Made by a program: the position numbers and the translations under genes. Source: Ptiloglossa arizonensis (Eukaryota > Arthropoda > Insecta > Hymenoptera > Colletidae). From it: a DNA stretch of 64,000 nt. Positions 27,661 through 42,000 of the stretch are shown here, in pieces. The DNA lies in NCBI RefSeq assembly GCF_051014685.1, contig NW_027478909.1, positions 62,001-126,000 on the forward strand. The letters run 5' to 3'. A model generated the notes under the pieces. That model was not told where the DNA came from and did not search any database. It saw nothing but the letters and a program-made list of their open reading frames with translations. How positions within the stretch are numbered: the first letter of the stretch is position 1; each line of letters opens with the position of its first letter.

Positions 27661-29039
27661 TCCTGTTGCATCTGAAAGTGGAAACTCGCCCGATTACAAC
27701 GGTATCTGTATTTTTCCCCTAGGCCTTTGTAGTTATTGGTTTCGAGTATCAGACTTGCGAAAATTTTGATGGTTTCTCAACCTATCCTTAATTTCAAACT
27801 CCCATATCTCACGAACGGATTGACGAACTCGAGAAATTCCTGTTGCATCTGAAAGCAGAAACTCGCCCGATTACAATGGTGTGTGCACTTTTTCCCTAGG
27901 TCATTCCAGTTATTGGTTTCGAGTATCAGACCAGCCAAAATTTTGATGGTTTCTCAAGCATTCCTAACCCTCAAACTCCCATATCTCGCGAACGGAATGA
28001 CGAACTCGAGAAATTCCTGTTGCATCTGAAAGTGGAATCTCGCCCGATTACAAAGGTATCTGCATTTTCCCCTAGGCCTTTGTAGTTATTGGTTTCGAGT
28101 ATCAGAATTTCGAAAATTTTGATGGTTTCTCAAGCATTCCTCAACTTCATTCTCCCATTTCTCGCGAACGGATTGTCGAACTCCAGAAATTCCTGTTGCA
28201 TCTGAAAGTGGAAACTCGCCCGATTACAAAGGTATGAGTATTTTTCTCCTAGGCCATTGTAGTCATTGGTTTCGAGTATCAGACTTGCGAAAATTTTGAT
28301 GGTTTCTCAACCATTCCTTAATTTCAAACTCCCATATCTCGCGAACGGATTGACGAACTCGAGAAATTCCTGTTGCATCTGAAAGCAGAAACTCGCCCGA
28401 TTACAATGGTGTGTGTACTTTTACCCTAGGTCATTCCAGTTATTGGTTTCGAGTATCAGACCAGTGAAAATTTTGACGGTTTCTCAAGCATTCCTTAACA
28501 TCAAACTCCCATATATCGCGAACGGAATGACGAACTCGAGAAATTCCTATTGCATCTGAAAGTGGAAACTCGCCCGATTACAAAGGTGTGTGATTTCCCC
28601 TAGACCTTTGTAGTTATTCGTTTCGAGTATCAAACTTGCGAAAATTTTGATCGTTCCTCAACCATTCCTTAAATTCAAACTCCCATATCTCGCGAACGGA
28701 TTGACGACCTCGAGAAATTCCTGTTGCATCTGAAAGTAGAAACTCGCCCGATTACATTGGTGTGTGTACTTTTCCCCAAGGCCATTCCAGTTACTCGTTT
28801 CTAGCATCAGACTTGCGAACATGTTGATGGTTTCTCAACCATTCCTTAACTTCAAACTCCCATATCTCGTCAACGGATTGACGAACTCGAGAAATTCCTG
28901 TTGCATCTGAAAGTGGAAACTCGCCCGATTACAACGGTATCTGTATTTTCCCCTAGTCCTTTGTAGTTATTGGTTTCGAGTATCAGACTTGCGAAAATTT
29001 TGATGGATTCTCAAGCATTCCTTAACTTCAAACTCCCAT

Positions 29040-32000
29040 ATCTCGCGAACGGATTGACGAACTCGAGAAATTCCTGTTGCATCTGAAAGTGGAAACTCGC
29101 CCGATTACAAAGGTATGAGTATTTTTCTCCTAGGCCTTTGTAGTTATTGGTTTCGAGTATCAGACTTGCGAAAATTTTGATGGTTTCTCAAGCATTCCTT
29201 ATCTTCAAACTCCCATATCTCGCGAACGGAATGACGAACTCGAGAAATTCCTGTTGCATCTGAAAGTGGAAACTCGCCCGATTACAAAGGTATGTGCATT
29301 TTCCCTAGGCCTTTGTAGTTATTGGTTTCGAGTATCAGACTTTCGAAAATTTTGATGGTTTCTCAAGCATTCCTTAAGTTCTCACTCCCATATCTCGCGA
29401 ACGGATTGACGAACTCGAAAAATTCCTGTTGCATCTGAAAGTGGAAACTCGCCCGATTACAAAGGTATGTGCATTTTCCCCTAGGCCTTTGTAGTTATTG
29501 GTTTCGAGTATCAGACTTTCGAAAATTTTGATGGTTTCTCAAGCATTCCTTAAGTTCAAACTCCCATATCTCGCGAACGGATTGACGAACTCGAAAAATT
29601 CCTGTTGCACCTGAAAGTAGAAACTCGTCCGAATACAAAGGTATGTGTGTTTTTCACCTAGGCCTGTGTAGTTATTGGTTTCGGGTATCAGACTTGCGAA
29701 AATTTTGATAGTTTCTCAACCATTCCTAAACCTCAAACTCCAATATCTCGCGAACGGATTGACGAACTCGAGAAATTCCTGTTGCACCTGGAAGCAGAAA
29801 ATCGCCCGATTACAATGGTGTGTGTACTTTTCCCCTAGGTCATTCCAGTTATTGGTTTCGAGTATCAGACTTGCGAAAATTTTGATGGTTGCTCAACCAT
29901 TCCTTAAATTCAAACTCCCATATCTCCCGAACGGATTGACGAACTCGAGAAATTCCTGTTGCATCTGAAAGTGGAAACTCGCCCGATTACAAAGGTATGA
30001 GTATTTTTCTCCTAGGCCTTTGTAGTTATTGGTTTCGAGTAACAGACTTTCGAAAATTTTGATGGTTTCTCAAGCATTCCTTAAGTTCAAACTCCCATAT
30101 CTCGCGAACGGATTGACGAACTCGAAAAATTCCTGTTGCATCTGATAGTAGAAACACGTCCGATTACAAAGATATGTGTGTTTTTCCCCTAGGCTTTTGT
30201 AGTTATTGGTTTCGTGTATCAGACTTGCGAAAATTTTGATGGTTTCTTAACCATTCCTTAACTTCAAACTCCCATATCTCCCGAACGGATTGACGAACTC
30301 GAGAAATTCCTGTTGCATCTGAAAGTGGAAACTCGCCCGATTACAATGGTATGAGTATTTTTCTCCTAGGCCTTTGTAGTTATTGGTTTCGAGTATCAGA
30401 CTTGCGAAAATTTTGATGGTTTCTCAAGCATTCCTTATCTTCAAACTCCCATATCTCGCGAACGGAATGACGAACTCGAGAAATTCCTGTTGCATCTGAA
30501 AGTGGAAACTCGCCCGATTACAAAGGTATGTGCATTTTCCCCTAGGCCTTTGTAGTTATTGGTTTCGAGTATCAGACTTTCGAAGATTTTGATGGTTTCT
30601 CAAGCATTCCTTAAGTTCAAACTCCCATATCTCGCGAACGGATTGACGAACTCGAAAAATTCCTGTTGCATCTGAAAGTAGAAACACGTCCGATTACAAA
30701 GATATGTGTGTTTTTCCCCTAGGCTTTTGTAGTTATTGGTTTCGTGTATCAGACTTGCGAAAATTTTGATGGTTTCTTAACCATTCCTTAACTTCAAACT
30801 CCCATATCTCCCGAACGGATTGACGAACTCGAGAAATGCCTGTTGCATCTTAAAGTAGAAACTCGCCCGACTACAAAGATATGTGTGTTTTTCACCTAGG
30901 CATTTGTAGTTATTGGTTTCGGGTGTCAGACTTGCGAAAATTTTGATAGCTTCTCAACCATTCCTTAACTTCAAACTCCCATTTCTCGCGAACGGATTGA
31001 CGAACTCGAGAAATTCCTGTTACATCTGAAAGTAGAAACTTGCCCGATTACAACGGTATGTGTATTTTTGCCCTAGATCATAGTAGTTATTGGTTTCGAG
31101 AATCAGACTTGTGAAAATTTTGATCGTTTCTCAAGCATTCCTTAACTTCAAACTCCCATATCTCGCGAACGGATTGACGAACTCGAGAAATGCCTGTTGC
31201 ATCTTAAAGTAGAAACTCGCCCGACTACAAAGATATGTGTGTTTTTCACCTAGGCATTTGTAGTTATTGGTTTCCAGTATCAGACTTGCGAAAATTTTGA
31301 TAGTTTCTCAACCATTCCTTAACTTCAATCTCCCATTTCTCGCGAACAGATTGACGAACTCGAGAAATTCCTGTTGCATTTTAAAGTAGAAACTCGCCCG
31401 ATTACAAAGATATGTGTGTTTTTCACCTAGGCCTGTGTATTAATTGGTTTCGGGTATCAGACTTGCGAAAATTTTGATAGTTTCTCAAGCATTCCTTAAG
31501 TTCAAACTCCCATATCTCGCGAACGGATTGACGAACTCGAAAAATTCCTGTTGCATCTGAAAGTAGAAACACTCCCGATTACAAAGATACGTGTGTTTTT
31601 CCCCTAGGCTTCTGTAGTTATTGGTTTCGTGTATCAGACATGCGAAAATTTTGATGGTTTCTTAACCATTCCTTAACTTCAAACTCCCATATCTCCCGAA
31701 CGGATTGACGAACTCGAGAAATTCCTGTTGCATCTGAAATTAGAAACTCGCCCGATTACAAAGATTTGTGTGTTTTTCACCTAGGCCTTTGTAGTTATTG
31801 GTTTCGGGTATCAGACTTGCGAAAATTTTGATAGTTCCTCAACCATTCCTTAACTTCAAACTCCCATTTCTCGCGAACGGATTGACGAACTCGAAAAATT
31901 CCTGTTGCATCTGAAAGTAGAAACTCGCCCGATTACAATGGTGTGTGTACTTTTCCCCTAGGCCATTCCAGTTATTGGTTTGGAGTATCAGACCAGCGAA

Positions 32001-35000
32001 AATTTTGACGGTTTCTCAACCGTTCCTTAACTTCAAACACCCATATCTCGCGAACGGATTGACGAACTCGAGAAATTCCTGTTGCATGTGAAAGTAGAAA
32101 CTCGGACGATTACAACGGTAGGTGCATTTTTCCCCTAGGCCTTTGTAGTTACTGGTTTCGAGTATCAGACTTTCGAAAATTTAATGGTTTCTCAAGCATT
32201 CCTTAACTTCAAACTCCCATATGTCGAGAACGGATTGACGAACTCGAGAAATTCCTGTTGCATCTGAAAGTAGAAACTAGCCCGATTACAATGGTGTGTG
32301 TACTTTTCCCCTAGGCCATTCCAGTTATTGGTTTCGAGTATCAGACCATCGAAAATTTTGGTGGTTTCACAACCATTCCTTAACTTCAAACTACCATATC
32401 TCGCGAACGGATTGCCGAACTCGAGAAAATCTTGTTGCATGTGAAAGTAGAAACTCGCCCGATTACAACGGTATGTGAATTTTTCCCCTAGGCCTTTGTA
32501 GTTATTGGTTTCGAGTATCAGACCTTCGAAAATTTTGATGGTTCCTCAAGCATTGCTTAACTTCAAACTCCCATATCTCGCGAACGGATTGACGAACTCG
32601 AGAAATTTCTGTTGCATGTGAAAGCAGAAACTCGCCCGATTACAACGGTATGTGTATTTTTGCCCTAGATCATAGTAGTTATTGTTTTCGAGAATCAGAC
32701 TTGTGAAAATTTTGATCGTTTCTCAAGCATTACTTAACTGCAAACTCCCATATCTCGCGAACGGATTGACGAAATCGAGAAATTCCTGTTGCATCTGAAA
32801 GCAGAAACTCGCCCGATTACAACAGTGTGTGTATTTTTCCCCTAGGCCATTGTAGTTATTGGTTTCCAGTATCAGACTTGCGAAAATTTTGATAGTTTCT
32901 CAACCATTCCTTAACTTCAATCTCCCATTTCTCGCGAACAGATTGACGAACTCGAGAAATTCCTGTTGCATCTTAAAGTAGAAACTCGCCCGATTACAAA
33001 GATATGTGTGTTTTTCACCTAGGCCTGTATAGTAATAGGTTTCGGTTATCAGACTTGCGAAAATTTTGATAGTTTCTCAACCATTGCTTATCTTCAAACT
33101 CCCATTTCTCGCGAACGGATTGACGAACTCGAGAAATTCCTGTTGCATCTGAAAGTAGAAACTCGCCCGAATACAGAGATATGTGTGTTTTTCTCCTAGG
33201 CTTTTGTAGTTATTGGTTTCGTGTATCAGACTTGCGAAAATTTTGATGGTTTCTTAACCATTCCTTAACTTCAAACTCCCATATCTCCCGAACGGATTGA
33301 CGAACTCGAGAAATTCCTGTTGCATCTTAAAGTAGAAACTCGCCCGTTTACAAAGATATGTGTGTTTTTCTCCTAGGCCTTTGTAGTTATTGGTTTCGAG
33401 TATCAGATTTGCGAAAATTTTGATGGTTTCTCAAGCATTCCTTAACTTCAAACTCCCATATCTCGCGAACGGAATGACGAACTCGAGAAATTCCTGTTGC
33501 ATCTGAAAGTGGAAACTCGCCCGATTACAAAGGTATGAGTATTTTTCTCCTAGGCCTTTGTAGTTATTGGTTTCGAGTATCAGATTTGCGAAAATTTTGA
33601 TGGTTTCTCAAGCATTCCTTAACTTCAAACTCCCATATCTCGCGAACGGATTGACGAAAACGAGAAATTCCTGTTGCACCTGGAAGCAGAAAATCGCCCG
33701 ATTACAATGGTGAGTGTACTTTTCCCCTAGATCATTCCAGTTATTGGTTTCGAGTATCAGACTTGCGAAAATTTTGATGGTTGCTCAACCATTCCTTAAA
33801 TTCAAACTCCCATATCTCGCGAACGGATTGACGAACTCGAGAAATTCCTGTTGCATCTGAAAGTGGAAACTCGCCCGATTACAAAGGTATGAGTATTTTT
33901 CTCCTAGGCCTTTGTAGTTATTGGTTTCGAGTATCAGATTTGCGAAAATTTTGATGGTTTCTCAAGCATTCCTTATCTTCAAACTCCCATATCTCGCGAA
34001 CGGAATGACGAACTCGAGAAATTCCTGTTGCATCTGAAAGTGGAAACTCGCCCGATTACAAAGGTATGTGCATTTTCCCCTAGGCCTTTGTAGTTATTGG
34101 TTTCGAGTATCAGACTTTCGAAAATTTTGATGGTTTCTCAAGCATTCCTTAAGTTCAAACTCCCATATCTCGCGAACGGATTGACGAACTCGAAAAATTC
34201 CTGTTGCATCTGAAAGTGGAAACTCGCCCGATTACAAAGGTATGTGCATTTTCCCCTAGGCCTTTGTAGTTATTGGTTTCGAGTATCAGACTTTCGAAAA
34301 TTTTGATGGTTTCTCAAGCATTCCTTAAGTTCAAACTCCCATATCTCGCGAACGGATTGACGAACTCGAAAAATTCCTGTTGCACCTGAAAGTAGAAACT
34401 CGTCCGAATACAAAGGTATGTGTGTTTTTCACCTAGGCCTGTGTAGTTATTGGTTTCGGGTATCAGACTTGCGAAAATTTTGATAGTTTCTCAACCATTC
34501 CTAAACCTCAAACTCCAATATCTCGCGAACGGACTGACGAACTCGAGAAATTCCTGTTGCACCTGGAAGCAGAAAATCGCCCGATTACAATGGTGTGTGT
34601 ACTTTTCCCCTAGGTCATTCCAGTTATTGGTTTCGAGTATCAGACTTGCGAAAATTTTGATGGTTGCTCAACCATTCCTTAAATTCAAACTCCCATATCT
34701 CGCGAACGGATTGACGAACTCGAGAAATTCCTGTTGCATCTGAAAGTGGAAACTCGCCCGATTACAAAGGTATGAGAATTTTTTTTCTCCTAGGCCTTTG
34801 TAGTTATTGGTTTCGAGTAACAGACTTTCGAAAATTTTGATGGTTTCTCAAGCATTCCTTATGTTCAAACTCCCATATCTCGCGAACGGATTGACGAACT
34901 CGAAAAATTCCTGTTGCATCTGATAGTAGAAACACGTCCGATTACAAAGATATGTGTGTTTTTCCCCTAGGCTTTTGTAGTTATTGGTTTCGTGTATCAG

Positions 35001-36030
35001 ACTTGCGAAAATTTTGATGGTTTCTTAACCATTCCTTAACTTCAAACTCCCATATCTCCCGAACGGATTGACGAACTCGAGAAATTCCTGTTGCATCTGA
35101 AAGTGGAAACTCGCCCGATTACAATGGTATGAGTATTTTTCTCCTAGGCCTTTGTAGTTATTGGTTTCGAGTATCAGACTTGCGAAAATTTTGATGGTTT
35201 CTCAAGCATTCCTTATCTTCAAACTCCCATATCTCGCGAACGGAATGACGAACTCGAGAAATTCCTGTTGCATCTGAAAGTGGAAACTCGCCCGATTACA
35301 AAGGTATGTGCATTTTCCCCTAGGCCTTTGTAGTTATTGGTTTCGAGTATCAGACTTTCGAAGATTTTGATGGTTTCTCAAGCATTCCTTAAGTTCAAAC
35401 TCCCATATCTCGCGAACGGATTGACGAACTCGAAAAATTCCTGTTGCATCTGAAAGTAGAAACACGTCCGATTACAAAGATATGTGTGTTTTTCCCCTAG
35501 GCTTTTGTAGTTATTGGTTTCGTGTATCAGACTTGCGAAAATTTTGATGGTTTCTTAACCATTCCTTAACTTCAAACTCCCATATCTCCCGAACGGATTG
35601 ACGAACTCGAGAAATGCCTGTTGCATCTTAAAGTAGAAACTCGCCCGACTACAAAGATATGTGTGTTTTTCACCTAGGCATTTGTAGTTATTGGTTTCGG
35701 GTGTCAGACTTGCGAAAATTTTGATAGCTTCTCAACCATTCCTTAACTTCAAACTCCCATTTCTCGCGAACGGATTGACGAACTCGAGAAATTCCTGTTA
35801 CATCTGAAAGTAGAAACTTGCCCGATTACAACGGTATGTGTATTTTTGCCCTAGATCATAGTAGTTATTGGTTTCGAGAATCAGACTTGTGAAAATTTTG
35901 ATCGTTTCTCAAGCATTCCTTAACTTCAAACTCCCATATCTCGCGAACGGATTGACGAACTCGAGAAATGCCTGTTGCATCTTAAAGTAGAAACTCGCCC
36001 GACTACAAAGATATGTGTGTTTTTCACCTA
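29040..36030. repeat. 27-monomer long-period HOR, offset about 4,775 bp
   Basis: Positions about 29,040-31,250 are collinear with 33,815-36,020. Markers are ACAAAGGTATGAGTA at 29,107 and 33,881, AGTAACAGACTTTCG at about 30,038 and 34,815, GAAGATTTTGATGG at about 30,582 and 35,358, and AAATGCCTGTTGCATC near 30,834 and 35,611. The offset is 4,774-4,775 bp (27 x 177 minus 4 or 5). The second copy carries a short insertion in its T-run near 34,777. About 31,261-32,210 then continues the match at 36,395-37,350 with offset 5,132, because two extra monomers were added in the second copy. Confidence 0.87.
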
Positions 36031-39000
36031 GGCATTTGTAGTTATTGGTTTCGGGTGTCAGACTTGCGAAAATTTTGATAGCTTCTCAACCATTCCTTAA
36101 CTTCAAACTCCCATTTCTCGCGAACGGATTGACGAACTCGAGAAATTCCTGTTACATCTGAAAGTAGAAACTTGCCCGATTACAACGGTATGTGTATTTT
36201 TGCCCTAGATCATAGTAGTTATTGGTTTCGAGAATCAGACTTGTGAAAATTTTGATCGTTTCTCAAGCATTCCTTAACTTCAAACTCCCATATCTCGCGA
36301 ACGGATTGACGAACTCGAGAAATTCCTGTTGCATGTGAAAGTAGAAACTCGCCCGATTACAACGGTGTGTGTATTTTTCCCCTAGGCCATTGTAGTTATT
36401 GGTTTCCAGTATCAGACTTGCGAAAATTTTGATAGTTTCTCAACCATTCCTTAACTTCAATCTCCCATTTCTCGCGAACAGATTGACGAACTCGAGAAAT
36501 TCCTGTTGCATTTTAAAGTAGAAACTCGCCCGATTACAAAGATATGTGTGTTTTTCACCTAGGCCTGTGTATTAATTGGTTTCGGGTATCAGACTTGCGA
36601 AAATTTTGATAGTTTCTCAAGCATTCCTTAAGTTCAAACTCCCATATCTCGCGAACGGATTGACGAACTCGAAAAATTCCTGTTGCATCTGAAAGTAGAA
36701 ACACTCCCGATTACAAAGATACGTGTGTTTTTCCCCTAGGCTTCTGTAGTTATTGGTTTCGTGTATCAGACTTGCGAAAATTTTGATGGTTTCTTAACCA
36801 TTCCTTAACTTCAAACTCCCATATCTCCCGAACGGATTGACGAACTCGAGAAATTCCTGTTGCATCTGAAATTAGAAACTCGCCCGATTACAAAGATTTG
36901 TGTGTTTTTCACCTAGGCCTTTGTAGTTATTGGTTTCGGGTATCAGACTTGCGAAAATTTTGATAGTTCCTCAACCATTCCTTAACTTCAAACTCCCATT
37001 TCTCGCGAACGGATTGACGAACTCGAAAAATTCCTGTTGCATCTGAAAGTAGAAACTCGCCCGATTACAATGGTGTGTGTACTTTTCCCCTAGGCCATTC
37101 CAGTTATTGGTTTGGAGTATCAGACCAGCGAAAATTTTGACGGTTTCTCAACCGTTCCTTAACTTCAAACACCCATATCTCGCGAACGGATTGACGAACT
37201 CGAGAAATTCCTGTTGCATGTGAAAGTAGAAACTCGGACGATTACAACGGTAGGTGCATTTTTCCCCTAGGCCTTTGTAGTTACTGGTTTCGAGTATCAG
37301 ACTTTCGAAAATTTAATGGTTTCTCAAGCATTTCTTAACTTCAAACTCCCATATGTCGAGAACGGATTGACGAACTCGAGAAATGCCTGTTGCATCTTAA
37401 AGTAGAAACTCGCCCGACTACAAAGATATGTGTGTTTTTCACCTAGGCATTTGTAGTTATTGGTTTCGGGTGTCAGACTTGCGAAAATTTTGATAGCTTC
37501 TCAACCATTCCTTAACTTCAAACTCCCATTTCTCGCGAACGGATTGACGAACTCGAGAAATTCCTGTTACATCTGAAAGTAGAAACTTGCCCGATTACAA
37601 CGGTATGTGTATTTTTGCCCTAGATCATAGTAGTTATTGGTTTCGAGAATCAGACTTGTGAAAATTTTGATCGTTTCTCAAGCATTCCTTAACTTCAAAC
37701 TCCCATATCTCGCGAACGGATTGACGAACTCGAGAAATTCCTGTTGCATGTGAAAGTAGAAACTCGCCCGATTACAACGGTGTGTGTATTTTTCCCCTAG
37801 GCCATTGTAGTTATTGGTTTCCAGTATCAGACTTGCGAAAATTTTGATAGTTTCTCAACCATTCCTTAACTTCAATCTCCCATTTCTCGCGAACAGATTG
37901 ACGAACTCGAGAAATTCCTGTTGCATTTTAAAGTAGAAACTCGCCCGATTACAAAGATATGTGTGTTTTTCACCTAGGCCTGTGTATTAATTGGTTTCGG
38001 GTATCAGACTTGCGAAAATTTTGATAGTTTCTCAAGCATTCCTTAAGTTCAAACTCCCATATCTCGCGAACGGATTGACGAACTCGAAAAATTCCTGTTG
38101 CATCTGAAAGTAGAAACACTCCCGATTACAAAGATACGTGTGTTTTTCCCCTAGGCTTCTGTAGTTATTGGTTTGGAGTATCAGACCATCGAAAATTTTG
38201 GTGGTTTCACAACCATTCCTTAACTTCAAACTCCCATATCTCGCGAACGGATTGCCGAACTCGAGAAAATCTTGTTGCATGTGAAAGTAGAAACTCGCCC
38301 GATTACAACGGTATGTGAATTTTTCCCCTAGGCCTTTGTAGTTATTGGTTTCGAGTATCAGACCTTCGAAAATTTTGATGGTTCCTCAAGCATTGCTTAA
38401 CTTCAAACTCCCATATCTCGCGAACGGATTGACGAACTCGAGAAATTTCTGTTGCATGTGAAAGCAGAAACTCGCCCGATTACAACGGTATGTGTATTTT
38501 TGCCCGAGATCATAGTAGTTATTGTTTTCGAGAATCAGACTTGTGAAAATTTTGATCGTTTCTCAAGCATTACTTAACTGCAAACTCCCATATCTCGCGA
38601 ACGGATTGACGAAATCGAGAAATTCCTGTTGCATCTGAAAGCAGAAACTCGCCCGATTACAACAGTGTGTGTATTTTTCCCCTAGGCCATTGTAGTTATT
38701 GGTTTCCAGTATCAGACTTGCGAAAATTTTGATAGTTTCTCAACCATTCCTTAACTTCAATCTCCCATTTCTCGCGAACAGATTGACGAACTCGAGAAAT
38801 TCCTGTTGCATCTTAAAGTAGAAACTCGCCCGATTACAAAGATATGTGTGTTTTTCACCTAGGCCTGTATAGTAATAGGTTTCGGTTATCAGACTTGCGA
38901 AAATTTTGATAGTTTCTCAACCATTGCTTATCTTCAAACTCCCATTTCTCGCGAACGGATTGACGAACTCGAGAAATTCATGTTGCATCTGAAAGTAGAA

Positions 39001-42000
39001 ACTCGCCCGAATACAGAGATATGTGTGTTTTTCTCCTAGGCTTTTGTAGTTATTGGTTTCGTGTATCAGACTTGCGAAAATTTTGATGGTTTCTTAACCA
39101 TTCCTTAACTTCAAACTCCCATATCTCCCGAACGGATTGACGAACTCGAGAAATTCCTGTTGCATCTTAAAGTAGAAACTCGCCCGTTTACAAAGATATG
39201 TGTGTTTTTCTCCTAGGCCTTTGTAGTTATTGGTTTCGAGTATCAGATTTGCGAAAATTTTGATGGTTTCTCAAGCATTCCTTAACTTCAAACTCCCATA
39301 TCTCGCGAACGGAATGACGAACTCGAGAAATTCCTGTTGCATCTGAAAGTGGAAACTCGCCCGATTACAAAGGTATGAGTATTTTTCTCCTAGGCCTTTG
39401 TAGTTATTGGTTTCGAGTATCAGATTTGCGAAAATTTTGATGGTTTCTCAAGCATTCCTTAACTTCAAACTCCCATATCTCGCGAACGGATTGACGAAAA
39501 CGAGAAATTCCTGTTGCACCTGGAAGCAGAAAATCGCCCGATTACAATGGTGAGTGTACTTTTCCCCTAGATCATTCCAGTTATTGGTTTCGAGTATCAG
39601 ACTTGCGAAAATTTTGATGGTTGCTCAACCATTCCTTAAATTCAAACTCCCATATCTCGCGAACGGATTGACGAACTCGAGAAATTCCTGTTGCATCTGA
39701 AAGTGGAAACTCGCCCGATTACAAAGGTATGAGTATTTTTCTCCTAGGCCTTTGTAGTTATTGGTTTCGAGTATCAGATTTGCGAAAATTTTGATGGTTT
39801 CTCAAGCATTCCTTAACTTCAAACTCCCATATCTCGCGAACGGAATGACGAACTCGAGAAATTCCTGTTGCATCTGAAAGTGGAAACTCGCCCGATTACA
39901 AAGGTATGTGCATTTTCCCCTAGGTTTGTAGTTAATTGTTTCGAGTATCAGACTTTCAAAAATTTTGATGGTTTCTCAAGCATTCCTTAAGTTCAAACTC
40001 CCATATCTGGCGAACGGATTGACGAACTCGAAAAATTCCTGTTGCATCTGAAAGTAGAAACACTCCCGATTACAAAGATATGTGTGTTTTTCCCCTAGGC
40101 TTTTGTAGTTATTGGTTTCGTGTATCAGACTTGCGAAAATTTTGATAGTTCCTCAACCATTCCTTAACTTCAAACTCCCATTTCTCGCGAACGGATTGAC
40201 GAACTCGAAAAATTCCTGTTGCATCTGAAAGTAGAAACTCGCCCGATTACAATGGTGTGTGTACTTTTCCCCTAGGCCATTCCAGTTATTGGTTTGGAGT
40301 ATCAGACCAGCGAAAATTTTGACGGTTTCTCAACCGTTCCTTAACTTCAAACACCCATATCTCGCGAACGGATTGACGAACTCGAGAAATTCCTGTTGCA
40401 TGTGAAAGTAGAAACTCGGACGATTACAACGGTAGGTGCATTTTTCCCCTAGGCCTTTGTAGTTACTGGTTTCGAGTATCAGACTTTCGAAAATTTTGAT
40501 GGTTTCTCAAGCATTCCTTAACTTCAAACTCCCATATGTCGAGAACGGATTGACGAACTCGAGAAATTCCTGTTGCATCTGAAAGTAGAAACTAGCCCGA
40601 TTACAATGGTGTGTGTACTTTTCCCCTAGGCCATTCCAGTTATTGGTTTCGAGTATCAGACCAGCGAAAATTTTGGTGGTTTCACAACCATTCCTTAACT
40701 TCAAACTCCCATATCTCGCGAACGGATTGCCGAACTCGAGAAAATCTTGTTGCATGTGAAAGTAGAAACTCGCCCGATTACAACGGTATGTGAATTTTTC
40801 CCCTAGGCCTTTGTAGTTATTGGTTTCGAGTATCAGACCTTCGAAAATTTTGATGGTTCCTCAAGCATTGCTTAACTTCAAACTCCCATATCTCGCGAAC
40901 GGATTGACGAACTCCAGAAATTTCTGTTGCATGTGAAAGCAGAAACTCGCCCGATTACAACGGTATGTGTATTTTTGCCCTAGATCATAGTAGTTATTGT
41001 TTTCGAGAATCAGACTTGTGAAAATTTTGATGGTTTCTCAAGCATTACTTAACTGCAAACTCCCATATCTCGCGAACGGATTGACGAAATCGAGAAATTC
41101 CTGTTGCATCTGAAAGCAGAAACTCGCCCGATTACAACAGTGTGTGTATTTTTCCCCTAGGCCATTGTAGTTATTGGTTTCCAGTATCAGACTTGCGAAA
41201 ATTTTGATAGTTTCTCAACCATTCCTTAACTTCAATCTCCCATTTCTCGCGAACAGATTGACGAACTCGAGAAATTCCTGTTGCATCTTAAAGTAGAAAC
41301 TCGCCCGATTACAAAGATATGTGTGTTTTTCACCTAGGCCTGTATAGTAATAGGTTTCGGTTATCAGACTTGCGAAAATTTTGATAGTTTCTCAACCATT
41401 GCTTATCTTCAAACTCCCATTTCTCGCGAACGGATTGACGAACTCGAGAAATTCCTGTTGCATCTGAAAGTAGAAACTCGCCCGAATACAGAGATATGTG
41501 TGTTTTTCTCCTAGGCTTTTGTAGTTATTGGTTTCGTGTATCAGACTTGCGAAAATTTTGATGGTTTCTTAACCATTCCTTAACTTCAAACTCCCATATC
41601 TCCCGAACGGATTGACGAACTCGAGAAATTCCTGTTGCATCTTAAAGTAGAAACTCGCCCGTTTACAAAGATATGTGTGTTTTTCTCCTAGGCCTTTGTA
41701 GTTATTGGTTTCGAGTATCAGATTTGCGAAAATTTTGATGGTTTCTCAAGCATTCCTTAACTTCAAACTCCCATATCTCGCGAACGGAATGACGAACTCG
41801 AGAAATTCCTGTTGCATCTGAAAGTGGAAACTCGCCCGATTACAAAGGTATGAATATTTTTCTCCTAGGCCTTTGTAGTTATTGGTTTCGAGTATCAGAT
41901 TTGCGAAAATTTTGATGGTTTCTCAAGCATTCCTTAACATCAAACTCCCATATCTCGCGAACGGATTGACGAAAACGAGAAATTCCTGTTGCACCTGGAA

